A DNA stretch of 64,000 bases from Pandoraea apista (GTDB lineage Bacteria > Pseudomonadota > Gammaproteobacteria > Burkholderiales > Burkholderiaceae), in NCBI RefSeq assembly GCF_001465595.2, contig NZ_CP013481.2, positions 744,001-808,000 on the forward strand. Direction: 5' to 3'. Below are positions 39,713-47,503 of this stretch, one piece after another. The translations under genes and the position numbers were made by a program. Each line of letters begins with the position of its first letter. Positions within the stretch are counted from its first letter, which is position 1. The notes beneath the pieces were generated by a model. It had not been told where the DNA came from and made no database searches. It worked only from the letters and a program-made list of their open reading frames with translations.

Positions 39713-39778
39713 CCTTAACGGAGCGGGAGCGGCATGACGCCCCCAAAACGGCGTCAAACGCCGTAGCAGAGCGGTCGC

Positions 39779-41344
39779 TTAGTGACGGAAGTGGCGCGTG
39801 CCTGTCATCAGCATTGCGACGTTGCGTTCGTCGGCTGCGGCGATGACTTCCTCGTCGCGCATCGAGCCGCCCGGGTGGATCACACAGGTGGCGCCTGCGT
39901 CGACCACGACGTCGAGGCCGTCACGGAATGGGAAGAACGCGTCCGATGCCACGGCCGAGCCGTTCAGTGACAGACCGGCGTTTTGCGCCTTGATGCTGGC
40001 GATACGAGCCGAGTCGACGCGGCTCATCTGGCCTGCACCGACGCCCAGTGTCATGCCGCCGGCGCAGAACACGATGGCGTTAGATTTCACGTACTTTGCC
40101 ACGCGCCATGCGAACAGCAGGTCGTCCATTTCCTTCGGCGTCGGATGACGCTTTGTCACCACGCGCAGCTCGTGCGGGGCGACGTTCTTGGCGTCGGGCG
40201 ATTGAACCAGCAGACCACCGCCCACGCGTTTGAAGTCGTATTGATTCACGCCGTTGCCCAGCGGGACTTCCAGCAGACGCACATTTTGTTTGGCGGCGAA
40301 GATTTGCTTGGCGGCGTCGGTGAACGACGGCGCGAGCAGCACCTCCACGAATTGCTTGGCCACCGATTGCGCAGCGGCTTCGTCGACTTCGCGGTTGAAG
40401 GCGATGATGCCGCCGAAAGCCGATGTCGGGTCGGTCTGGAAGGCTTTGGCGTAGGCGTCGGCCGGCGTGGCGGCGATGGCCACGCCACACGGGTTCGCGT
40501 GTTTGATGATGACGCAAGCGGGAGCGTCGAACGTCTTCACGCATTCCCAGGCCGCATCGGCATCGGCGATGTTGTTGTACGACAGTTCCTTGCCCTGAAG
40601 CTGGCGATAGTTCGCGAGCGAGCCTTCCGGCGTCACGATGTCGCGGTAGAACGCCGCGCTCTGGTGCGGGTTCTCGCCGTAGCGCATGTCCTGCACCTTC
40701 GTGTACGCGAGATTCAGCGTGGCCGGGTAAGCGGAGCGCTCGCTGTGGCGCAGCGAGTCGCCAAGGCTCGTGAGGTAGTTCGTGATCGCGCCGTCGTACT
40801 GCGCGGTGTGTGCGAACACCTTGGTGGCCAGACGGAAGTTCGTGGCGTAGCCGACCGTGTTGCCGTTCGCCTTCATTTCGTCGAGCACCACGGCGTAGTC
40901 GGCCGGATCGACGATCACGGTGACATCGCGGTGATTCTTCGCCGCCGAGCGCAGCATAGTCGGGCCGCCGATGTCGATGTTCTCGATGGCGTCTTCGAGC
41001 GAGCAATCATCGCGGGCGATGGTCTGTACGAACGGGTACAGATTGACCACCAGCAGGTCGATCGTCGGAATGTCATGCTTCTCGAGCGCGGCCATGTGCT
41101 CGGGCAGATCGCGCCGGGCCAGAATGCCGCCGTGAACCTTCGGATGCAGCGTTTTCACGCGCCCGTCGAGCATTTCCGGGAAGCCGGTGTAGTCGGCCAC
41201 TTCGGTCACCTTCAGGCCGGCCTCGGCCAGAAGTTTGGCGGTGCCGCCGGTGGAGAGGATCGACACACCCTGGGCAGCGAGCGACTTGGCAAAGTCGACG
41301 ATACCGGTCTTGTCGGAGACGGAAATGAGAGCTTGCTTGATCAT
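39779..41344 (-). CDS. purH: Bifunctional AICAR transformylase / IMP cyclohydrolase
   Basis: A 521-residue enzyme that performs the last two steps of de novo purine synthesis. The N-terminal IMP cyclohydrolase starts with [18 protein letters not shown] and [10 protein letters not shown]; the transformylase half contains KHANPCGVA (catalytic Lys-His region) and ends [18 protein letters not shown]. Length is typical. It follows fis on the same strand by about 60 bases. Confidence 0.97.
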   Translation of the reverse strand: MIKQALISVSDKTGIVDFAKSLAAQGVSILSTGGTAKLLAEAGLKVTEVADYTGFPEMLDGRVKTLHPKVHGGILARRDLPEHMAALEKHDIPTIDLLVVNLYPFVQTIARDDCSLEDAIENIDIGGPTMLRSAAKNHRDVTVIVDPADYAVVLDEMKANGNTVGYATNFRLATKVFAHTAQYDGAITNYLTSLGDSLRHSERSAYPATLNLAYTKVQDMRYGENPHQSAAFYRDIVTPEGSLANYRQLQGKELSYNNIADADAAWECVKTFDAPACVIIKHANPCGVAIAATPADAYAKAFQTDPTSAFGGIIAFNREVDEAAAQSVAKQFVEVLLAPSFTDAAKQIFAAKQNVRLLEVPLGNGVNQYDFKRVGGGLLVQSPDAKNVAPHELRVVTKRHPTPKEMDDLLFAWRVAKYVKSNAIVFCAGGMTLGVGAGQMSRVDSARIASIKAQNAGLSLNGSAVASDAFFPFRDGLDVVVDAGATCVIHPGGSMRDEEVIAAADERNVAMLMTGTRHFRH

Positions 41345-41403
41345 GACGGACGGTAGTGAAGCGGCAAAAACTGGCGAGTTGGGCGAATGGCTGGGCGCAA
41401 CGG

Positions 41404-41637
41404 TTACAGCAAGCCGTGCTGCTGCAACTTCTTGCGCAGCGTGTTGCGATTGATTCCCAGATATTCGGCGGCGAGCGACTGGTTGCCGTCGGCCTTGCCG
41501 AGCACGAACTCGAGCAGCGGCTTCTCAACGACCGAGACGACCATATCGTAGACATCGTGTGGCCGTGCGCCATCCAGATCGCGGAAATACGAATCCAGAC
41601 TGTCGCGCACGCATTGTTCTATGTTTGTTTTGCTCAT
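41404..41637 (-). CDS. fis: Fis-family DNA-binding protein
   Basis: A 77-residue protein with the Fis C-terminal helix-turn-helix ([22 protein letters not shown]). It is shorter than E. coli Fis (98) at the N-terminus, which is usual in betaproteobacteria. Its start overlaps the dusB stop by four bases (ATGA). The dusB-fis pair is widely conserved. It probably bends DNA and modulates rRNA and other promoters. Confidence 0.92.
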   Translation of the reverse strand: MSKTNIEQCVRDSLDSYFRDLDGARPHDVYDMVVSVVEKPLLEFVLGKADGNQSLAAEYLGINRNTLRKKLQQHGLL

Positions 41638-42662
41638 GCGGCTAATAGCTCCCTCGGCGATTCTTGTTCATAGCAGAGACGGTCCGAGTGCGCCTTCTGC
41701 TGTTCGAAAAACTCGTTGACCGCAGCCAACTGTTCCTGCGTGGTGTCGAGCGTATTCATACGCTGGCGGAACGTGGCTGCCCCCGGCAGGCCACGCGAAT
41801 ACCACGCGATATGTTTCCGCGCGGTCCGCACACCGGTGTACTCCCCGTAAAACTCGTAATGGTCTTCGAGGTGTTCGTTCATGATCTGCTGGATCTCGTC
41901 GACGCGCGGCGGCAAAGCGATCTCGCCCGTCGCGAGGAAGAGTTCGATGTCGCGGAATAGCCACGGGCGTCCCTGCGCGGCACGGCCGATCATGATGGCG
42001 TCTGCCCCCGTGACTTCCAGCACATGCTTCGCTTTCTGCGCCGTGGCGATATCGCCGTTGGCGACGATCGGAATGCGCGCGGCGGCTTTCACTGCGGCAA
42101 TGGTCTCGTACTCGGCGTCGCCGTGATACAGGTCGGCGCGGGTGCGGCCGTGAACCGTGAGCATGCTGATGCCGCAGTCTTCGGCGATTCGCGCGACCGT
42201 GAGGGCGTTCTTGTGTTCGCGATCCCAGCCCGTGCGAATCTTGAGCGTGACCGGTACCACGTCGCCCACGGCGCCGACGACGGCGGACACGATACGCGCG
42301 ACGAGCGGCTCGTTTTGCAGCAGGGCCGAGCCGGCGGCGACGTTGCACACCTTCTTGGCCGGGCAGCCCATGTTGATGTCGATGATCTGCGCGCCGCGTT
42401 CCACGTTATAGCGGGCGGCCTCAGCCATCATGGCCGGGTCGGCACCCGCAATTTGCACCGAGATCGGGGCGACTTCGCCCGCGTGATTCGCGCGGCGCAT
42501 CGTCTTCTCGCTTTTCCAGAGCTGTGCGTTCGACGCCACCATCTCGGAGACGGCATAACCCGCGCCGAGTCGTTTGCACAACTGGCGGAACGGCCGATCC
42601 GTCACGCCCGCCATGGGAGCGACAAACAGGTTATTGCGGAGTTCGTGGGGGCCAATACGCAC
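41634..42662 (-). CDS. dusB: tRNA-dihydrouridine synthase B
   Basis: A 342-residue flavoenzyme that reduces uridine in tRNA. FVAPMAGVTDRPFRQL, the catalytic-Cys segment DINMGCPAKKVCN, and MIGRAAQGRPWLF are the expected Dus motifs, and the sequence fits the DusB subgroup. The start is a GTG at 42662. It precedes fis and purH in a probable operon. Confidence 0.95.
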   Translation of the reverse strand: MRIGPHELRNNLFVAPMAGVTDRPFRQLCKRLGAGYAVSEMVASNAQLWKSEKTMRRANHAGEVAPISVQIAGADPAMMAEAARYNVERGAQIIDINMGCPAKKVCNVAAGSALLQNEPLVARIVSAVVGAVGDVVPVTLKIRTGWDREHKNALTVARIAEDCGISMLTVHGRTRADLYHGDAEYETIAAVKAAARIPIVANGDIATAQKAKHVLEVTGADAIMIGRAAQGRPWLFRDIELFLATGEIALPPRVDEIQQIMNEHLEDHYEFYGEYTGVRTARKHIAWYSRGLPGAATFRQRMNTLDTTQEQLAAVNEFFEQQKAHSDRLCYEQESPRELLAA

Positions 42663-42777
42663 GATGAAGGGAAAAGCCGGGAAAAAGTTTGTATTTTACT
42701 GCGAAAACCCGTCCCCGTCGCCTAAAAAATGTGCAAATCGTTCGGGGTCCCGCCAGCGGCGCGAGGCAAAGCCCGGC

Positions 42778-44103
42778 TCAGCCGCGCTGGCCGAACATCA
42801 TCTGGCGGGCGAAGGCGGTTTTGACGGGCGGGACCAGGTCAAGGCCGGCCAGCGCCATGCCGCGCAGAACGGCAATAGGTGCGGCGTCGATGCCGAAGAC
42901 GCGGGGCAGCAGATCGGTAATGCGGATCGTCAGGCCACGGTCGGCGCGACGTCGGCGGGCGAAGGCGTTGAGGGCGGCGGGACCCGGCACGCCTTGCTGG
43001 AGGGGGGAGGTGTGTGCGGTGCGGACCAGTGTGTCGGCCAGATCGAAGGCGTCGCGCAGGCCCAGGTTCAGCCCTTGTCCGGCGACCGGATGGAGCGTTT
43101 GCGCGGCGTTGCCGATCGCGGCAATCCGGCCGTCGACGATGTGACCGAGGGCGTTGAGGCCCAGCGGAAAACCGGCGCGGCCGGTAACCGAGGTGAACCG
43201 GCCCATGCGATCGCCAAACGCCGTGTGCAGTTCCGCGAGGAACGATGCGTCGTCCATCTCGCGACGGCGCTTTGCCTCGGCGTGCGAGCAGCACCACACC
43301 AGCGCGTAGCCGTTTTCCTGCGGCAGCAGTGCCAGCGGACCGTCCGGCGTGAAGCGTTCCCATGCCCAGCCAACGCGGGGCCGCTCACAGGTGACGAAAC
43401 CCACGAGCGCCGTCTGTCCATAGTCGCGCGTACGCGGCCGGGCCGTCTGGCCCTCGAACAGGCCGCCTTCGGCATTGACCGCAAGCGTGGCGTGCAGCGT
43501 TTGCGCCTGATCGTCGAGTGAGGTGCCTAGGGTGATCGTGACCTGCTGCGAATCCTGACGCAGAGCGATAGCCCGATAGGGGCGGAAGTGATGCAGGCCG
43601 GGCGATGCTACCGGTGCGGGCAATGCGGGTGACGCAGGAGGTGCAGACGATGGCGCATGCTCGAAGCGGGCGGGTACGCGCGACATGGCGGCGTCCAATG
43701 CTCGCATCAGGGCGCCATACCGCACCACGTAACCCAGCGCAGGAACGTCATGATCGAGATAGTCGATTTCGGTGCTGCCGAAGCGTCGCGCCTGCGAGAC
43801 GTGGATATGCCGGATCGGTGTGCTGTCGAGTCCCGAACCGCTGTGCGGCCACGCACCGGCGCGCGCGAGAATCTCGCGGCTGCCGTGCGAAAGGGCCAGC
43901 GTGCGCGGATCGTCGTATCCGGCCTGTGCGCCGCGCCCATCCACCAGCGCAATGCACAACTGCGGCGCACGTTGCACGAGCATCAGGGCGAGTGCGGTGC
44001 CGACCGGGCCGGCGCCAACGATCGCCACGTCGAAGCGTCGGGCAGGAGGTTCGTCCGCTACGGGTGTGCCGTGCATCGGGGGAACGGGGGCCGCGTGTGT
44101 CAT
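42778..44103 (-). CDS. ubiH: UbiH/UbiF-family FAD monooxygenase (ubiquinone biosynthesis)
   Basis: About 441 residues. The FAD-binding start RFDVAIVGAGPVGTALALML, the GRIAAIGNAAQTLHPVAGQGLNLGLRD-type segment (second FAD motif) and the arrangement match UbiH-type hydroxylases that oxygenate the ubiquinone ring. The ATG at 44103 shares one base with the pepP stop (ATGA-like overlap); the frame is open far upstream but only within pepP. The linker around residues 140-155 is Ala/Pro-rich. UbiH versus UbiF or UbiI cannot be separated by eye. Confidence 0.85.
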   Translation of the reverse strand: MTHAAPVPPMHGTPVADEPPARRFDVAIVGAGPVGTALALMLVQRAPQLCIALVDGRGAQAGYDDPRTLALSHGSREILARAGAWPHSGSGLDSTPIRHIHVSQARRFGSTEIDYLDHDVPALGYVVRYGALMRALDAAMSRVPARFEHAPSSAPPASPALPAPVASPGLHHFRPYRAIALRQDSQQVTITLGTSLDDQAQTLHATLAVNAEGGLFEGQTARPRTRDYGQTALVGFVTCERPRVGWAWERFTPDGPLALLPQENGYALVWCCSHAEAKRRREMDDASFLAELHTAFGDRMGRFTSVTGRAGFPLGLNALGHIVDGRIAAIGNAAQTLHPVAGQGLNLGLRDAFDLADTLVRTAHTSPLQQGVPGPAALNAFARRRRADRGLTIRITDLLPRVFGIDAAPIAVLRGMALAGLDLVPPVKTAFARQMMFGQRG

Positions 44104-45434
44104 CAGCCGCGCATCAGGGCTTCGATCTCGTCGGCGTCGACCGGCACGTCGCGCGTGAGCAGCGTGCAGCCGTTTGCGGTCACAACCGCGTCGTCTTCGA
44201 TACGAATGCCGATGTTCCAGTAGCGCTCGTCGATGTCGGGCGCCGGGCGCACGTAAATGCCCGGCTCGACGGTCATCACCATGTTCGGGGCCAGCGTGCG
44301 CCACGGGCGTTCGCCATTCGGACCATCTTCGCGGTACTCGCCGCAATCGTGCACGTCCATGCCGATCCAGTGCCCCGTACGGTGCATGTAGAAGCGGCTG
44401 AACGACTTGTTGGCGATCACGTCGTCGAGGCTGCCGGCCACATCGCGCTTGAGCAGGCCGGTATCGAGCATGCCCTGCGCAAGTACGCGCACGGCGGCGT
44501 CGTGGGGCGCATCGAAGCGCACACCGGCGCGGGTGGCGTCGATGGCGGCTTGTTGCGAGGCGAGCACAATGTCGTACAGCTCACGCTGCGCCGGGGTGAA
44601 CTTCCCGTTCACCGGGAACGTGCGCGTGATGTCCGACGCGTAGCCGTCGAGTTCACACGCCGCGTCGATCAGGCACAGATCGCCGTCGCGCAACTCGGTG
44701 TCGCCCGCGCGGTAGTGCAGCACCGTCGCGTTGGCACCCGTGGCGACAATCGAGCCATAGGCGGGGAATTGCGAGCCGTTGCGGCGGAATTCGTACAGCA
44801 ATTCGGCCTCGAGATGGTATTCACGCAAACCGGGACGCGACGTTTTCATCGCGCGGATGTGAGCGTCGGCTGAAATCTTGCCGGCGCGCGCCATGATGTC
44901 GAGTTCGACGCTGTCCTTGACCAGACGCATCTCGTCGAGAATCGCGCGGACATCGCGTGCGGCGGACGGCGCCGACACGCCCGTGCGGCTCTGCGCACGT
45001 ACCGTGTTCAGCCAGTGACGCACCTGCCGGTCCTGCTGGGCGGAAGCGCCGAGGGCATAGAAGAGCGCCGGTGCGTCGGCCAGCAACTGGGGCAGGCGTG
45101 TGTCGATCTCGTCGATGGGGTAGGCGGCGTCGAAACCGAAGGTCTCGCGTGCGGCGTCGGGGCCGTAGCGATAGCCGTCCCAGATCTCGCGCTCTTCGTT
45201 CTTCGCACGGCAGAACAGGATCGAGTGACCCGTGCGGCTATCGAGCACGACAACTGCTTCGGGTTCCGTAAAGCCAGACAGGTAATAGAAATAGCTGTCG
45301 TGCCGGTAGGGGTAGTCGCTGTCGCGGTTGCGCGGTACCTCGGGCGCCGTCGGCAGAATGGCGACGCCGCCACCGGCCTTGCGCATCTGTTCGATGACTC
45401 GCTCGCGGCGGGCACGGTACGGGGAATCAGACAT
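44103..45434 (-). CDS. pepP: Xaa-Pro aminopeptidase
   Basis: A 443-residue metallopeptidase that removes the N-terminal residue before proline. The N-terminal creatinase-like half (YRARRERVIEQMRKAG) is followed by the pita-bread catalytic domain. Metal-binding segments are LIDAACELDGYASDITRTF, HRTGHWIGMDVHD and VMTVEPGIY. The ATG at 45434 has GGAG six bases upstream; an ATG at 45446 gives four extra residues. It overlaps the UbiH-like gene. Confidence 0.95.
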   Translation of the reverse strand: MSDSPYRARRERVIEQMRKAGGGVAILPTAPEVPRNRDSDYPYRHDSYFYYLSGFTEPEAVVVLDSRTGHSILFCRAKNEEREIWDGYRYGPDAARETFGFDAAYPIDEIDTRLPQLLADAPALFYALGASAQQDRQVRHWLNTVRAQSRTGVSAPSAARDVRAILDEMRLVKDSVELDIMARAGKISADAHIRAMKTSRPGLREYHLEAELLYEFRRNGSQFPAYGSIVATGANATVLHYRAGDTELRDGDLCLIDAACELDGYASDITRTFPVNGKFTPAQRELYDIVLASQQAAIDATRAGVRFDAPHDAAVRVLAQGMLDTGLLKRDVAGSLDDVIANKSFSRFYMHRTGHWIGMDVHDCGEYREDGPNGERPWRTLAPNMVMTVEPGIYVRPAPDIDERYWNIGIRIEDDAVVTANGCTLLTRDVPVDADEIEALMRG

Positions 45435-45485
45435 CGCGGGCTCCATTTCGTCTATTCGGTCGAGTTCAGGCGTGTTCGGGCGTAT

Positions 45486-46244
45486 TCAGGCGATTCTACT
45501 GCCGGGGGCGAGGTCGTGCCGGGCGCGCACGTCGGCGTCAAGTGCAGCGAGCTGCGCCGGGGTGCCAATGTTTTCCCAAATGCCGTCGAAGCGCTCGCCG
45601 CTGGCCTGTGCGGCGGCAATCGAGTGCCGATACAGCGGCGTGAGCGCCATGCGCGTGCCGGGGGCAATGCCATCGAACAGGCGCAGGTCGTACAGTGCAA
45701 TATTGCCGAACGTCAGCGGGCTGGCGGTGGCCGGGGCCGCGTCGGGCAGATACAGGCGTCCTGCGGCGTCGAGCGAGAAGTCCCCCTGCGGGTGAAACGG
45801 CGGGTTTGGCACCATCACGAGGTGCATTCCCGGCGTGGGCAGGGCGGCCATGCGCTTGGCCTGCGGGCGCAGCGATGCATAATCGAACGCCGTGAAGACA
45901 TCGCCCGAAACTGCCAGAAAGACATTTCCGGCCCCTTCGAGCAACGTGCGCGCCTGGGCTATGCCGCCTGCTGTCTCCAGCGCCTCGGCCTCGGCCGAGT
46001 AGGCAAGCCTGACACCAAACGCGCTGCCGTCGCCGAGCGCGGCTTCGATCTGCGCGCCCAGCCACGCGTGGTTGATTACGATGTCCGTGAAGCCTGCACG
46101 CGCCAATGCTTCGATTTGCCAGACGATGATCGGCTTGCCGCCAACGCTCAGCAGGGGCTTCGGTGTTACATCGGTGAGCGGGCGCATGCGTTCGCCGCGT
46201 CCCGCAGCAAAGATCATCGCCTTCATGGCGGTCATCACGGTCAT
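45486..46244 (-). CDS. murU: N-acetylmuramate-1-phosphate uridylyltransferase MurU
   Basis: About 252 residues. It is a sugar-nucleotidyltransferase with the signature AMIFAAGRGERMRPLTDVTPKPLL and SDGSA-type substrate loops. Family knowledge: MurU makes UDP-MurNAc from MurNAc-alpha-1-P in the peptidoglycan salvage pathway described in Pseudomonas. The neighbour amgK supplies that substrate, and the start lies 11 bases after its stop. GAGG lies about eight bases before the ATG at 46244. Other nucleotidyltransferases share the motif, but the pairing is decisive. Confidence 0.88.
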   Translation of the reverse strand: MTVMTAMKAMIFAAGRGERMRPLTDVTPKPLLSVGGKPIIVWQIEALARAGFTDIVINHAWLGAQIEAALGDGSAFGVRLAYSAEAEALETAGGIAQARTLLEGAGNVFLAVSGDVFTAFDYASLRPQAKRMAALPTPGMHLVMVPNPPFHPQGDFSLDAAGRLYLPDAAPATASPLTFGNIALYDLRLFDGIAPGTRMALTPLYRHSIAAAQASGERFDGIWENIGTPAQLAALDADVRARHDLAPGSRIA

Positions 46245-46254
46245 GCGGCGCGCC

Positions 46255-47340
46255 TCAGAACGTGTAGCCCACATCGACCTGCTGGCCGGTCAGTTCGTCG
46301 AGCAACTTGGCCAGCGGGCGCAACGGTGCGTAGCGATCGGCGACCTTGCGTGCGTACTCAATGAAGCGCGGCGTGTCGGCCAGATAACGCGGCTTGCCGT
46401 CGCGATAGTTGATTCGCGCGAAAATGCCGAGCACCTTCAGGTGACGTTGCAGGCCCATCCATTCGGCCTGGCGATAGAACTCGCCGAAGTCGGGGTCGAC
46501 GGGCAGACCGGCCTTGCGGGCGCGCTCCCAGTAGTACGCGAGCCAGTCGAGCTGGCGCGCTTCGTCCCAACTGCGGAACGCGTCGCGCATGAGCGAGATG
46601 ACGTCGTAGGTGAGCGGGCCATAGACTGCGTCCTGAAAGTCGAGAATGCCCGGCCCCGTGGCGCCCGGCAGCGCTGGCATCAGATTGCGAGGCATGTAAT
46701 CGCGATGCACGAACACTTTCGGCTGCGCGAGGGCACTGTCGATGAGCAACTGGTTGATGCGATCGAGCGTGGCCCGCTGGTCGGCGCTCAGTTCCACTTT
46801 CAGATGCTTTCCGACATACCAGTCCGGGAACAGGTCGAGTTCGCGCTGGAGCAGCGCCGTGTCGTAGGCGGGCAGCACTTCCGGACGCGAGCTTTTCTGC
46901 CAGACGATCAGCGCATCGAGCGCGGCGCGCATGAGCGCTCGCGCGTTGTCGTCGTTGATCACGTCGAGATATGTCTCGCGTCCGAGGTCCGTCAGCAGCA
47001 GGAAACCCTGCGCGAGGTCCTCGGCCAGCACCTTCGGTGCCTGCAAGCCCGCTTCGGCGAGCAATTGCGCAACGTGCACGAACGGGCGGCAATCTTCCTG
47101 CGGCGGCGGCGCGTCCATGACGATCAGGCTCGGATGCGCGGGATCGTGACTGCCGATACGGAAGTAACGCCGGAAGCTGGCGTCGGCCGATGCCGGAGCC
47201 CACTGCGTCATGTCGAGCGAAAACGGTTCCGCCACGCTGGCGAGCCAGTCGCTAAGGGCTTTCAGGCGGGGATCGGCGGCGTCGGAGAGCGCGTGGGAAG
47301 CGTTGGAAACACTCGCGGCGGCAATGGGGTGTGCGGTCAT
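46255..47340 (-). CDS. amgK: Anomeric MurNAc/GlcNAc kinase AmgK
   Basis: A 361-residue aminoglycoside-phosphotransferase-fold kinase. Kinase-like segments are FRRYFRIG near the nucleotide loop, VFVHRDYMPRNLM (catalytic loop with Asp) and GILDFQDAVYGP (metal-binding Asp). Family knowledge: AmgK phosphorylates the anomeric hydroxyl of MurNAc, followed by MurU, by-passing fosfomycin-sensitive de novo synthesis. I chose the ATG at 47340, matching the family N-terminus; upstream frame sequence is a shadow. It is divergent from lptD. Confidence 0.88.
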   Translation of the reverse strand: MTAHPIAAASVSNASHALSDAADPRLKALSDWLASVAEPFSLDMTQWAPASADASFRRYFRIGSHDPAHPSLIVMDAPPPQEDCRPFVHVAQLLAEAGLQAPKVLAEDLAQGFLLLTDLGRETYLDVINDDNARALMRAALDALIVWQKSSRPEVLPAYDTALLQRELDLFPDWYVGKHLKVELSADQRATLDRINQLLIDSALAQPKVFVHRDYMPRNLMPALPGATGPGILDFQDAVYGPLTYDVISLMRDAFRSWDEARQLDWLAYYWERARKAGLPVDPDFGEFYRQAEWMGLQRHLKVLGIFARINYRDGKPRYLADTPRFIEYARKVADRYAPLRPLAKLLDELTGQQVDVGYTF

Positions 47341-47503
47341 GATGGGGGCGGTAAACGTCTTGCCATATAATACCCGATCTTGTTTTCCCGACGCCCTGAT
47401 TCTCGACCTCGATCGACCGTCCCGAATGTCCCGGTAAAGCCGAGCAGACATACGGGATTGGCTGCCCGCAAGCGGCGCCACGATTGTCACGCTGTTTGCG
47501 TAC

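Larger units (their letters stand above)
39449..39778. other. Porin-purH intergenic region, purine-rich
   Basis: A 330-base gap between converging genes. The plus strand from about 39470 to 39665 is unusually rich in A and G and codes for nothing credible. It holds a long inverted repeat (39535-39605) and, close to purH, a strong terminator. A 114-codon open frame on the minus strand crosses the terminator and is rejected. Confidence 0.6.

Noticed and set aside
39413..39757. 114-codon minus-strand open frame with Trp/Phe/Leu-rich segment
   Set aside because: It crosses a strong bidirectional terminator and purine-rich non-coding sequence; there is no ribosome site.
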